Positions 1 through 10,299 of a stretch of 64,000 nucleotides of DNA are shown piece after piece. Numbering within the stretch: position 1 is the stretch's first letter; every line of letters starts with the position of its first letter. The stretch lies in the NCBI RefSeq assembly GCF_003086295.3, contig NC_092048.1, positions 66,568,841 through 66,632,840 on the forward strand. The letters are read 5' to 3'. Both the position numbers and the translations under genes were made by a program. Source of the DNA: Arachis hypogaea (taxonomy: Eukaryota; Streptophyta; Magnoliopsida; Fabales; Fabaceae). The notes under the pieces were generated by a model. The model did no database searches. It was given only the letters and a program-made list of their open reading frames with translations, and was not told where the DNA came from.

Positions 1-65
1 TCTTCAGCAGGCTCCTCCGTTTTTTTTTTTTTACGTTGTGCTGATCCTCGTTCTTTAAATGATGC
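1..65 (+). repeat. Satellite array, left fragment
   Basis: The end of a satellite monomer: a GGCTCCTCC box, a T-run, then the ACGTTGTGCTGA and GTTCTTTAAATGATGC boxes seen throughout the window. It is cut at GATGC by element E1 and resumes at 6461 with the same five bases. Intact copies of the same junction occur near 8363 and 10300, so this was one continuous monomer before E1 inserted. No coding content. Confidence 0.95.
61..65 (+). repeat. Target site duplication GATGC, left copy (E1)
   Basis: The five bases just before the TG that opens the 5' LTR of E1. They recur exactly at 6461-6465 just after the CA closing the 3' LTR. A 5-bp duplication is the usual length for Ty3/gypsy integration. 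Confidence 0.93.
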
Positions 66-630
66 TGATGACAAGTCAACTTAGCCTAGTTTCACTAGCC
101 TTTTTCCTTGTTTTTATTAAGTTTTATGCACTTTCTTGCATTCTAAGTAAGTAATTTGGAGTGAAAAATGCATGACTTCTTTGAATCAAAAAACCACCAT
201 GTAATTGATGCTAAATCATGAGGTTTAAGCTAAATTTAATTGAATTTTAATGATTTGTAAACCTTGTGAATTTAGTGATACTTTGATTGGTTGTTTTGAT
301 TGCTTGTAGGTGAAGAAAGAAGAAAAGAAGAAAAGCGTGGCATAAGAAATGTGCCCAAGGAAGCAAGAAGCGTGTCCAAAGGAAAAGAGAAAGCGTGGAA
401 AAGGGAAGGAAAAGTATGACCACATTGAGGAAGAAAGGGAAGCTAAGTTGAGGAAGCAAACTGAGCTTCACAAGGAATGGAAGGAGAAGAAAGTCACAAA
501 GCTAAGTTAAAATAGTTAACTGAGCACTAAAGAAAGCAAGGAAATGGTGCAAAGCTAAGTTAACTAAGTTAACTTTATTGGGACTTCTCCATATTAATTC
601 AAGAAGAAAATTCCAAGGGGTGAAGCCAAC

Positions 631-979
631 AAGATTCGAACCAAGGACCAAGGAGAAGCAAGGAACTCACCTTGCAAGGAAATTCAAGAAGAAATGGCCA
701 AAATGCATCCTCCATGGTTCGAACTTGGAACCACACGCCACTCCTTGCAAGGGAATTTGAGAATAAATAGCTAGAATGCTTCCTCCAGGACTTGAACTTG
801 GGTATTCTTTGAAACATAAGGAAGGAGCACCATCAAGCTTGCAAGGAAAATCAAGGAAAGATAGCTTAAATGCTTCCTCCAAGTTTCGAACTTGGGAACT
901 CTTGGAAACACAAGGGAAGAACACCCACTCAACCAAGGAAATTAGCTCCAAGGCTTCCTCCACCAAGTGTTGAACCTGG
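631..979 (-). other. Series of antisense tRNA T-arm-like motifs in E1 LTR
   Basis: Read on the minus strand, five sites carry a TTCRA-type T-loop: 635-640 (B-box-like GGTTCGAATC), 712-728, 785-801, 879-895 and 963-979. The last four have 5-bp stems around a 7-base loop. 879-895 is perfect (CCAAG, TTCGAAA, CTTGG), 785-801 and 963-979 contain one G-T pair, and 712-728 has one mismatch. Spacing is 73-94 bp. Just 3' of the stem, on the minus strand, sites 2-5 share an AGGAAGC or AGGATGC string, placed like the 3' half of an acceptor stem. The same series occurs at +4135 in the 3' LTR. No complete tRNA cloverleaf is present. Origin from tRNA is inference. Confidence 0.45.
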
Positions 980-1015
980 GACCTTGAAGTCTCAAGCAAA
1001 GGCGCTATAAGGAAA

Positions 1016-1040
1016 GCTAAGTTGGAAATTCCAACTGAGC
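1016..1040. other. Inverted repeat in E1 LTR (12-bp stem, one mismatch)
   Basis: GCTAAGTTGGAA, a single A, then TTCCAACTGAGC. The minus-strand arm reads GCTCAGTTGG, which resembles a tRNA D-arm or A-box. It lies about 35 bp from the last T-arm-like motif. Copy in the 3' LTR at 5151-5175. Confidence 0.7.
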
Positions 1041-1163
1041 ATTGCCTCTCCCCCAAGCCTCCACACTTTGGCGCACACTCCTAGCACACCAAGGCATCAT
1101 GACACGGCCCAGCAACACATTTTGGCGCACCAAGAAGGAAGCCTTGCACATCATGACACGGTC

Positions 1164-1196
1164 TAGAGCTAAGTTGGATTTTCCAACTTAGCTCTA
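1164..1196. other. Perfect 15-bp hairpin in E1 LTR
   Basis: TAGAGCTAAGTTGGA, a TTT loop, then the exact reverse complement. Related hairpins with the same core lie at 1016-1040 and 1259-1285. The copy in the 3' LTR is at 5299-5331 and is unchanged. Confidence 0.85.
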
Positions 1197-1258
1197 ATAC
1201 AATTGACACCCAAACAAGGCTGGGCACACCACACTTGACACGGATGGAGCATGCTTGA

Positions 1259-1285
1259 AAGCTAAGTTGGATTTTCCAACTGAGC
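1259..1285. other. Inverted repeat in E1 LTR (13-bp arms, one mismatch)
   Basis: AAGCTAAGTTGGA, TTT, TCCAACTGAGCTT. It uses the same core and loop as the perfect hairpin at 1164-1196, so the three hairpins are a repeated module and not a chance palindrome. Confidence 0.8.
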
Positions 1286-1397
1286 TTTCCCCTGGAGGTG
1301 TAATTTGGGCTAGGAATTGGATTAAAAATCCAATTTAATTCATTTCTTCACCAAATCAAAAGCCCACCCAAATTCCAAAATCCAAGAATAGAAAGTG

Positions 1398-1405
1398 TAT
1401 AAATA
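1398..1405 (+). promoter_or_regulatory. Putative TATA box, E1 5' LTR
   Basis: TATAAATA followed by GG, about 70% of the way through the LTR. That is a plausible U3/R boundary and puts transcription start about 30 bp downstream. The identical box lies at 5533-5540 in the 3' LTR. Inferred from sequence only. Confidence 0.6.
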
Positions 1406-2225
1406 GGAGTTAGTTTGATGTAATTAGGACCTCTAGACTTCATTTTGAATTTTCCCTTTTTACTTGCATTTTAATTCTGAGCTTTTTTTGAATTTCTGAG
1501 AGAACTTGGAAGGAGAATTGATCTCTCTTCTTCTTGGTTCTTGCTTGAGCACTCTTTTATTTCCTTGCTTTGGATCTTGGGTAGAGAATTGAAGAACTTC
1601 TGTTTCAATCTCACCTTGGGATCTTGTTTATTTTCTTTCTGCATAATTGAATTTGAATTTCTATTTACTGCTTCTTCATCTACTTTCCTTCTGCAATTTA
1701 CTTTTCTCTACTTCTTTTGCAATTTCTCTTGTTGGATCTAGGAAGGGAGTGAGATCTAGATTTGTTTTCTAGTCTCTTTGATTTCCTGAGATCTTCAACA
1801 CCTTTTAGAATTGCTGCAACTTAAGCACTGCTTTCCAGTTCTTTAAATTCTCAAGTCATTTTACTTTTCTGTTAAGATCTACTTCACTGCACTTAAATTT
1901 TCTCTTTTATGTTTAATGCAATTTAGTTGTTCTTGTTCAATTTCTGCAATTCCAACTCCCAATCCCTTTTACAATTCAAGCAATTTACATTTCTTGCACT
2001 TTAAGATTCAGTCATTTACATTTCTTGCAATCTAAGTTTCTGCAATTTACTTTACTTGTTCTTTAAGATTCAGCACATTTACTTTCCTGCTCTTTAATTT
2101 ACTGCACTTTCTCTTTCCCTCTTTACTTTCCATGCAATTTAGCTTCTGCAAATCACAAATTACCCAACCAAATCTTGATTCGCTTGACTAAATCAACCAC
2201 TAAACTAAAGTTGCTCAATCCTTCA

Positions 2226-2297
2226 ATCCCTGTGGGATCGACCTCACTCTTGTGAGTTATTATTACTTGATGTGACCCGGTACACTTGCCGGTGAGT
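2226..2297 (+). other. Conserved U5-end block, E1 5' LTR
   Basis: Contains CCCTGTGGGATCGACC, a CTCAC/GTGAG hairpin, TACTTGATG and GACCCGGTACACTTGCCGG. A closely similar block ends the E3 LTR (28376-28447), and a diverged version ends both E2 LTRs (41271-41340, and from 50175). Conservation between otherwise different LTRs suggests a role in reverse transcription or RNA folding. Confidence 0.75.
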
Positions 2298-2331
2298 TTT
2301 GTGTTGGATCGTTTTCCACACATCAAGTTTT

Positions 2332-2349
2332 TGGCGCCGTTGCCGGGGA
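2332..2349 (+). other. Primer-binding site (tRNA-Asp), E1
   Basis: TGGCGCCGTTGCCGGGGA begins 6 bases after the LTR end. It is the exact complement of the 3' terminal 18 bases of plant tRNA-Asp(GTC) as I know it. The same site occurs in E3, and with one change in E2. Confidence 0.9.
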
Positions 2350-2673
2350 TTGATTAGATTGACAATGATTAAGTAAGGTGGTGGTCTAGATTAAGCACTT
2401 TTTCTTTATTTTTGTTCATTTTCCTTATTTCTAACTTGCACACTAACTGTTTGAGATTTTGTCTCTACTAACTCTCACTGCACTCAAGCTACAAAGTGCT
2501 CTGTGTTTCTTTGCTATTTTGGTTGTATGACATGAACCAGGAGAGAGTTCTCCACCTCTGTAATTTCTGAAGAAGGGCACCAAGAAATGGAAGAGACCGG
2601 AGGGAAGTCCATAGTGAGAGGAGAAAATCAAAGGCAACAGGATTTTCAACCTCCATGATCAAAGAATGGAGGA

Positions 2674-2720
2674 TGTCAAGCTAGTGACAATAAAGAAGCG
2701 CTTGTTGGGAGGCAACCCAA
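2674..2720 (+). other. 47-bp block shared with E2, containing a hairpin
   Basis: Matches 46846-46892 of E2 over 47 bp with only two differences by eye. It ends in GTTGGG, AGGCAA, CCCAAC, a 6-bp hairpin (the last base of the hairpin lies just beyond the block). In E2 it lies just after the end of pol. Here it lies 325 bp after the primer-binding site, as expected if gag-pol was deleted. Confidence 0.85.
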
Positions 2721-2792
2721 CCTGAGGTAACTTTCTTTTCATAGTTATTTCAATAAAAAGGTTGATTAGTTTTATCTATATTGCAAGAAGCT

Positions 2793-3061
2793 AAGTTTGG
2801 TGTTGCACACCAAAACAATCTAAGGGAGAATGAAGGATTCTAAGTTTGGTGTTCCACCAAAATCCCATCATAAAATACATTCTCACCTTCTGCATAATGC
2901 TAGCTTCAAGCATTTAGAAAAACTAGCTAACTATTCTGCTGTTTCCTAGTTTTCAGTTTTATTGCTTTTGAAAAAGAAAAAAAAAAGAAAGTTTCACACA
3001 TGGTTAATTTGATGCATGAGAACCATTGGCAAGGTACTAAGTTTGGTGTTCCCACACCAAA
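2793..3061 (+). other. Three AAGTTTGGTGTT hairpins in E1
   Basis: The dodecamer AAGTTTGGTGTT begins at 2793, 2842 and 3039. Each time a complementary arm follows: TTTGGTGT/ACACCAAA at 2796-2814, TTTGGTG/CACCAAA at 2845-2861, and TTTGGTGT/ACACCAAA at 3042-3061, with loops of 3-4 bases. The flanking sequence is otherwise different. Confidence 0.8.
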
Positions 3062-4163
3062 GTAAGTTCAAAAGCCCACAAATAAATCATGCATGCTAAC
3101 CATTTTTTAAGTGCTTGGGGAACAAGCAACTTTCAATATCACTGCAGAGCACCATACAAACTTTTGGAAAGATTAAGCATCATCAATCAAAGAGATGAAA
3201 GAATGTGAAGACCAGCAATGATGATGATGAGGAGGCGGATAGCAAGTAAATTCCAAAAGGTTGTATTGTTCAATAATTACTTTACAATAGACACTGCTAT
3301 GATTGAAAGTGATATAATACCCCTGCCTGTCTGCATAATATAGTTGTTCTATAATTCAATAATTAAGATTTCTTGACTATTCACAACACTACACTTTTCA
3401 AACTTGCATGCACTCAAGATTTCAAAAAAGGGCACCACATGATAGTTCTTTGAAAAGAAGGATTGAGAAATTAAACAATTTTGAGGCAAGCAAAAGATTA
3501 GGAGAAGTGGTGGTTCTAGTTGTATGATTATGCATTGAGGTTGCATGCTTATGAAAACTTGCATGGGAGCTCATAGGCAGAACATAGAGTTCAAAGAAGT
3601 ATAGTGGAGATTTTCAAACATTTATTGATCCAAGAAGCAGCAAACAAAAGAAAATAAAGAAGATAAAAAAAACAAAGAGAACATGGCCCAAGGCTCTGAG
3701 CATCAATTACTAGGCAGAAAAGAAGAAAGAAACAAGAACTCAAAGAGTTATTATCCTAGTAAATGCTTGTGGTCGAATTGTGTCAAAGAGAGAGGCTTGA
3801 GCAAGTAAATCCTAAGGGGTGCTTCAACACCTAATACCTTAAAACCAACTGGTTTAGGAGTATTGATTGAAAGCTTATCTAAAGAGCCGCTTTGAGACAT
3901 GACACTTAGAGTCAAAGCCAAAAACACAAATCATAAGCTGCTTCAAGGTGATTACATATAAAGAGATCTCCATGATACCATTGGGATGAAAGTTCTAAGA
4001 CCTAAGACTTCCAAGATGTAGGGACTAGTAAGGACTGAAGCCCTTGCATGAGCATATAATTTAGAGTTCACCCTACTGTCACTTAATCACTTCACTCAAA
4101 GGATAGTACATGTAATTCCTCAAATCCATTCTAATTGAAAGAACCCTTGAGCATAATTCTTTT

Positions 4164-4200
4164 CTTGCTTGGGGACAAGCAAGTTTTAAGTTTGGTGTTG
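4164..4200 (+). promoter_or_regulatory. 3' terminal module before E1 3' LTR
   Basis: Hairpin CTTGCTT, GGGGAC loop, AAGCAAG (4164-4183), then AAGTTTGGTGTTG (4188-4200) abutting the LTR. E2 has the same arrangement at 48705-48742. The position is that of the plus-strand priming site, but there is no classical purine tract, so the priming role is inferred. Confidence 0.7.
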
Positions 4201-6460
4201 TGATGACAAGTCATCTTAGCCTAGTTTCACTAGCCTTTTTCCTTGTTTTTATTAAGTTTTATGCACTTTCTTGCATTCTAAGTAAGTAATTTGGAGTGAA
4301 AAATGCATGACTTCTTTGAATCAAAAAACCACCATGTAATTGATGCTAAATCATGAGGTTTAAGCTAAATTTAATTGAATTTTAATGATTTGTAAACCTT
4401 GTGAATTTAGTGATACTTTGATTGGTTGTTTTGATTGCTTGTAGGTGAAGAAAGAAGAAAAGAAGAAAAGCGTGGCATAAGAAATGTGCCCAAGGAAGCA
4501 AGAAGCGTGTCCAAAGGAAAAGAGAAAGCGTGGAAAAGGGAAGGAAAAGTATGACCACATTGAGGAAGAAAGGGAAGCTAAGTTGAGGAAGCAAACTGAG
4601 CTTCACAAGGAATGGAAGGAGAAGAAAGTCACAAAGCTAAGTTAAAATAGTTAACTGAGCACTAAAGAAAGCAAGGAAATGGTGCAAAGCTAAGTTAACT
4701 AAGTTAACTTTATCGGGACTTCTCCATATTAATTCAAGAAGAAAATTCCAAGGGGTGAAGCCAACAAGATTCGAACCAAGGACCAAGGAGAAGCAAGGAA
4801 CTCACCTTGCAAGGAAATTCAAGAAGAAATGGCCAAAATGCATCCTCCATGGTTCGAACTTGGAACCACACACCACTCCTTGCAAGGGAATTTGAGAATA
4901 AATAGCTAGAATGCTTCCTCCAGGACTTGAACTTGGGTATTCTTTGAAACATAAGGAAGGAGGACCATCAAGCTTGCAAGGAAAATCAAGGAAAGATAGC
5001 TTAAATGCTTCCTCCAAGTTTCGAACTTGGGAACTCTTGGAAACACAAGGGAAGAACACCCACTCAACCAAGGAAATTAGCTCCAAGGCTTCCTCCACCA
5101 AGTGTTGAACCTGGGACCTTGAAGTCTCAAGCAAAGGCGCTATAAGGAAAGCTAAGTTGGAAATTCCAACTGAGCATTGCCTCTCCCCCAAGCCTCCACA
5201 CTTTGGCGCACACTCCTAGCACACCAAGGCATCATGACACGGCCCAGCAACACATTTTGGTGCACCAAGAAGGAAGCCTTGCACATCATGACACGGTCTA
5301 GAGCTAAGTTGGATTTTCCAACTTAGCTCTAATACAATTGACACCCAAACAAGGCTGGGCACACCACACTTGACACGGATGGAGCATGCTTGAAAGCTAA
5401 GTTGGATTTTCCAACTGAGCTTTCCCCTGGAGGTGTAATTTGGGCTAGGAATTGGATTAAAAATCCAATTTAATTCATTTCTTCACCAAATCAAAAGCCC
5501 ACCCAAATTCCAAAATCCAAGAATAGAAAGTGTATAAATAGGAGTTAGTTTGATGTAATTAGGACCTCTAGACTTCATTTTGAATTTTCCCTTTTTACTT
5601 GCATTTTAATTCTGAGCTTTTTTTGAATTTCTGAGAGAACTTGGAAGGAGAATTGATCTCTCTTCTTCTTGGTTCTTGCTTGAGCACTCTTTTATTTCCT
5701 TGCTTTGGATCTTGGGTAGAGAATTGAAGAACTTCTGTTTCAATCTCACCTTGGGATCTTGTTTATTTTCTTTCTGCATAATTGAATTTGAATTTCTATT
5801 TACTGCTTCTTCATCTACTTTCCTTCTGCAATTTACTTTTCTCTACTTCTTTTGCAATTTCTCTTGTTGGATCTAGGAAGGGAGTGAGATCTAGATTTGT
5901 TTTCTAGTCTCTTTGATTTCCTGAGATCTTCAACACCTTTTAGAATTGCTGCAACTTAAGCACTGCTTTCCAGTTCTTTAAATTCTCAAGTCATTTTACT
6001 TTTCTGTTAAGATCTACTTCACTGCACTTAAATTTTCTCTTTTATGTTTAATGCAATTTAGTTGTTCTTGTTCAATTTCTGCAATTCCAACTCCCAATCC
6101 CTTTTACAATTCAAGCAATTTACATTTCTTGCACTTTAAGATTCAGTCATTTACATTTCTTGCAATCTAAGTTTCTGCAATTTACTTTACTTGTTCTTTA
6201 AGATTCAGCACATTTACTTTCCTGCTCTTTAATTTACTGCACTTTCTCTTTCCCTCTTTACTTTCCATGCAATTTAGCTTCTGCAAATCACAAATTACCC
6301 AACCAAATCTTGATTCGATTGACTAAATCAACCACTAAACTAAAGTTGCTCAATCCTTCAATCCCTGTGGGATCGACCTCACTCTTGTGAGTTATTATTA
6401 CTTGATGCGACCCAGTACACTTGCCGGTGAGTTTTGTGTTGGATCGTTTTCCACACATCA
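4201..6460 (+). repeat. E1 3' LTR
   Basis: 2260 bp, collinear with the 5' LTR at offset 4135 without indels. I count about 8 substitutions, for example near 4214, 4714, 4870, 4964 and 5260, and three near the U5 end. The TATA box is at 5533-5540. The T-arm-like series and the hairpins are preserved. Confidence 0.94.
5533..5540 (+). promoter_or_regulatory. Putative TATA box, E1 3' LTR
   Basis: TATAAATA, identical to the 5' LTR copy. If active, transcription would read out into the satellite to the right of E1. Confidence 0.55.
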
Positions 6461-6465
6461 GATGC
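6461..6465 (+). repeat. Target site duplication GATGC, right copy (E1)
   Basis: Exact repeat of 61-65. The satellite continues directly with TATCCCGAGG. Confidence 0.93.
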
Positions 6466-8362
6466 TATCCCGAGGATACCTAAAGGCGAGCCGTAATCGC
6501 CTCATCTTCGGCAAGCTCCTCCGGTTTTTCTTTTCCGGTTTTTTTTATACGTTGTTCTGACCCTCGTTCTTTAAATGACTCTATCCAAAGGAGGACACCA
6601 AAAGGTGAGCCGTAACGGCCTCATCTTTGGCAGGCTCCTTCGGTTTTTTTCCGGTTTTTTTCCCTTTTTTTTTACGTTGTTCTGACCCTTGTTCTTTAAA
6701 TGACGCTATCCCGAAAAGGACGCCTAAAGGTATGCCGTAATGATCTCATCATCGGCAGGCTCCTCCATTTTTTTCTGGGTTTTCTTAACGTTGTGCTGAC
6801 CCTTGTTCTTTTAATGACGATATCGTGAGGAGGACATCTAGAATCGAGTCGTAATCGCCTCATCTTCAGCCGCTCCTCCGTTTTTTTTTTCCGATTTTTT
6901 CCTTTTTTTATATGTTATGCTGACCCTCGTTCTTTAAATGACGCTATCTCGAGCAGGATACCTAATGGTGAGCCGTAATGGTCTCATCTTCAGCAGGCTC
7001 CTCTATTTTTTTTCGGTATTTTTCGGTTTTTTTTTGTTACGTTGTGCTGACCCTCGTTCTTTAAAAGATGCTATCCCGAGGAGGACACCTAAAGGCGAGC
7101 CATAATGGCCTCATCTTCGGCAGACTCCTCCAATTTTTTTTTCGGTTTTTTTTCCGGTTTTTTTTTACGTTGTGCTGACCCTCGTTCTTTAAATGATGCT
7201 ATCCCGAGGAGGACACCTAAAGGCGGCCCGTAATGGCCTTATCTTCGGCAGGCTCCTCCGGTTTTCTTTTTTTCGGTTTTTTTTACGTTGTGCTGACCCT
7301 CGTTCTTTAAATGACGCTATCCCGAGCAGGACACCTAAAGCCGAGACGTAATGGCCTCATCTTCGGCAGGCTCCTCCGATTTTTTTTTACGTTGTGATGA
7401 CCCTCGTTCTTTAAATGATGCTATCCCGAGGTGGACACCTAAAGGCGAGCCGTAATGGCCTCATCTTCAGAAGGCTCTTCCATTTTTTTCCGGTTTTTTT
7501 TTACGTTGTGCTGACCCTCGTTCTTTAAATGACACTATCCCGTGGAGAACACCTAAAGGCGAGCCGTAATGGCGTCATCTTCGGCAGGCTCCTCCAGTTT
7601 TTTTTTTGTTTTTTTCCGGTTTTTTTTTACGTTGTGCTGACCCTCGTTCTTTAAATGATGCTATCCTGAGGTGGACACCTAAAGGCGAGACGTAATGGCC
7701 TCATCTTCGGCAGGCTCCCCCATTTTTTTTCTGGGTTTTTTTTTAACGTTGTGCTGACCCTCGTTCTTTAAATGACGCTATCCCGAGGAGGATACCTAAA
7801 GGCGAGCCAAAATGGCCTCATCTTCAGGAGGCTCCTCTATTTTTTTTTTCCAATTTTTTCCGTTTTTTTTACGTTGTGCTGACCCTCGTTCTTTAAATGA
7901 TGGTATCTCGAGGAGGACACCTAAATGCGAGCCGTAATGGCCTCATCTTCGGCAGGCTCCTCCATTTTTTTTTTGGTATTTTTTTTACGTTGTGTTGACC
8001 CTCGTTCTTTAAATGACGCTATCCCGAGGAGGACACCTAAAGGTGAGCCGTAATGGCCTCATCTTCGGCAGGTTTCTCAGGTTTTTTTTCATTTTTTTCC
8101 GTTTTTTTTACGTTGTACTGACCCTCATTCTTTAAATGACGCTATCCCGAGGAGCACACCAAAAGGCGAACCGTAATGGCCTCATCTTCGGCAGGCTCGT
8201 CCGGGTTTTTTACCGGGTTTTTTTTTTGTATGTTGTGTTGACCCTCGTTTTTTAAATGACGTTATCCCGAGGAGGACACCTAAAGGTGAGACGTAATCGA
8301 CTCATCTTCAGCAGGCTCCTCCGTTTTTTTTTTTACGTTGTGCTGACCCTCGTTCTTTAAAT
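6461..8362 (+). repeat. Higher-order repeat, 1.9-kb type, copy A (interrupted by E1)
   Basis: The string GATGCTATCCCGAGGATACC (a monomer lacking the usual GAGGAC) starts at 6461 and again at 8363, with the same succession of monomer subtypes after it. Period 1902 bp. Its first monomer is the one E1 split. Confidence 0.75.
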
Positions 8363-10299
8363 GATGCTATCCCGAGGATACCTAAAGGCGAGCCGTAATC
8401 GCCTCATCTTCGGCAAGCTCCTCCGGTTTTTTTTTTCCGGTTTTTTTTATACGTTGTTCTGACCCTCGTTCTTTAAATGACGCTATCCAAAGGAGGACAC
8501 CAAAAGGCGAGCCGTAACGGCCTCATCTTTGGCAGGCTCCTTCGGTTTTTTTCCGGTTTTTTTCCCTTTTTTTTTACGTTGTTCTGACCCTTGTTCTTTA
8601 AATGACGCTATCCCGAGGAGGACACCTAAAGGCATGCCGTAATGACCTCATCATCGGCAGGCTCCTCCATTTTTTTCCGGGTTTTTTAACGTTGTGCTGA
8701 CCCTCGTTCTTTTAATGATGGTATCGTGAGGAGGACATCTAGAAGCGAGCCGTAATCGCCTCATCTTCAGCCGCTCACCCGTTTTGTTTTTCCGATTTTT
8801 TCCTTTTTTTATATGTTATGCTGACCCTCGTTCTTTAAATGACGCTATCCCGAGGAGGACACCTAAAGGCGAGCCGTAATGGCCTCATCTTCGGCAGGCT
8901 CCTCCAATTTTTTTTTCGGTTTTTTTTTTCAGTTTTTTTTTTACGTTGTGCTGACCCTCGTTCTTTAAATGACGCTATCCCGAGGAGGACACCTAAAGGC
9001 AAGCCGTAGTGGCCTCATCTTCGGCATGCTCCTCCGTGTTTTTTTACCGGTTTTTTTTTATGTTGTGCTAACCCTCGTTCTTTAAATTACGCTATCCGAA
9101 GGAGGACACCTAAAGGCGAATCGTAATCGCCTCATCTTTACGAGGCTCCTCCGTTTTTTTTTACGTTGTGCTGACCCTCGTTCTTTAAATGACACTATCC
9201 CGAGGAGGACACCTACAGGAGAGAGCCTCAGTGGCATTATCTACGGCAGGCTCCTCCTGTTTTTTTTTTTCCGATTTTTTTTTACGCTGTGCTGACCCTC
9301 GTTCTTTAAATGACACTAACCCGAGCAGGACACCTACATGCGAGAGCCGTAATGGGCTTATCTTCGGCAGGCTCCTCCAGTTTTTCTTTCCGATTTTTGT
9401 TTTTTTTTTTTGTTGTTCTAACCCTCGTTATTTAAATGACGCTATCCCGAGGAGGACACCTAAAGGCGAGCCGTAATGGCCTCATCTTCGGCAGGCTCCT
9501 CCGTTTTTTTTCTGGGTTTTTTTTTTAACGTTGTGCTAACCCTCGTTCTTTAAATGACGCTATCCTGAGGAGGACACCTAAAGGCGAGCCGTAATCGCCT
9601 CATCTTCAGCAAGCTCCTCCATTTTTTTCCAATTTTTCCCTTTTTTTATACGTTATGCTGACCGTCGTTCTTTAAATGACACTATCCAGAGGAGGACACC
9701 TAAAGGCGAGCCGTAATGGCCTCAACTTCGGCAAGCTCGTCCATTTTTTTTCCGGGTTTTTTTTATTTTTATTTTTTTTTATTTTTTATTTTTTTATTTT
9801 TTTACGTTGTGCTGAACCTCATTCTTTAAATGACGCTATCTTGAGGAGGACACCTAAAGGCGAGCCGTAATGGACTCATCTTCGGCAGGCTCCTCCGGTT
9901 TTTTTTTGTACGTTGTGCTGACCCTCGTTCTTTAAGTAACGCTATCCCGAGGTGGACACCTAAAGGCGAGCCGTAATAGCCTCATCTTCAGCAGGCTCCT
10001 CCGTTTTTTTTTCTGATTTTTCATTTTTTATACGTTATGCTGACCCTCGTTCTTTAAATGACGCTATCCCGAGGAGGATACCTAAAGGCGAGCCGTAATG
10101 GCCTCATCTTCAGCAGGCTCCTCTATTTTTTTTCGGTTTTTTCTATTTTTTTTTTACATTGTGCTGACCCTCGTTCTTTAAATGATGCTATCCCGAGGAG
10201 GTCACCTAAAAGCGAGCCGTAATGGCCTCATCTTCGGCAGGCTCCTCCGGTTTTTTTTCTGGTTTTTTTATACGTTGTGCTGACCCTCGTTCTTTAAAT
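8363..10299 (+). repeat. Higher-order repeat, 1.9-kb type, copy B
   Basis: Runs from the marker monomer at 8363 to its next occurrence at 10300 (1937 bp). More diverged from copy A than the 2.9-3.6 kb repeats are from each other. Confidence 0.7.

Larger units (their letters stand above)
66..2325 (+). repeat. E1 5' LTR
   Basis: Opens TGATGACAAG and closes CACATCA, 2260 bp. It contains a TATA box near 1398, three long hairpins built on AGCTAAGTTGG, a series of antisense tRNA T-arm-like motifs between 631 and 979, a pyrimidine-rich region from about 1440 to 2150, and a conserved U5 end. Short open frames inside it, including a 129-codon antisense frame at 667-1056, have no recognisable domain and repeat unchanged in the other LTR. 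I do not regard them as genes. Confidence 0.94.
2326..4200 (+). other. E1 internal region, no coding capacity
   Basis: 1875 bp between the LTRs. Frames here are short and match no retroelement domain. It holds the primer-binding site, a 47-bp block shared with E2, three AAGTTTGGTGTT hairpins, and a TGCTTG/CAAGCA hairpin at 3112-3128. From about 3660 onward there are purine-rich stretches whose order of short motifs (a phrase near CAAGGCTCTGAGCATCA, then TGCTTGTGG) matches the 3' non-coding part of E2. This fits a 3' region of an Athila-like parent brought next to the 5' leader by loss of gag-pol. Confidence 0.85.
66..6460 (+). mobile_element. E1: non-autonomous Ty3/gypsy-type LTR retrotransposon
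   Basis: Complete element with two direct LTRs of 2260 bp each (offset 4135 bp), TG...CA ends, a tRNA-Asp primer-binding site and a perfect GATGC target duplication. The internal region is only 1875 bp, shorter than one LTR, and contains no gag, protease, reverse transcriptase or integrase. It must therefore be mobilised in trans. Sequences shared with E2 (a 47-bp block at 2674-2720, the hairpin and AAGTTTGGTGTTG before the 3' LTR, and the U5 end) point to an Athila-like helper. By eye the two LTRs differ at about 8 positions (roughly 0.35%), so insertion was recent. It could be classed as a LARD-like element; family name not verified. Confidence 0.93.

Noticed and set aside
667..1056. 129-codon antisense frame in the E1 LTR (and its copy at 4802-5191).
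   Set aside because: No recognisable domain. It covers the T-arm-like repeat series, which explains its open frame and internal similarity.
2326..4200. Hidden host gene or gene fragment inside E1.
   Set aside because: No frame above about 75 codons, no splice-like exon chain and no recognisable peptide.
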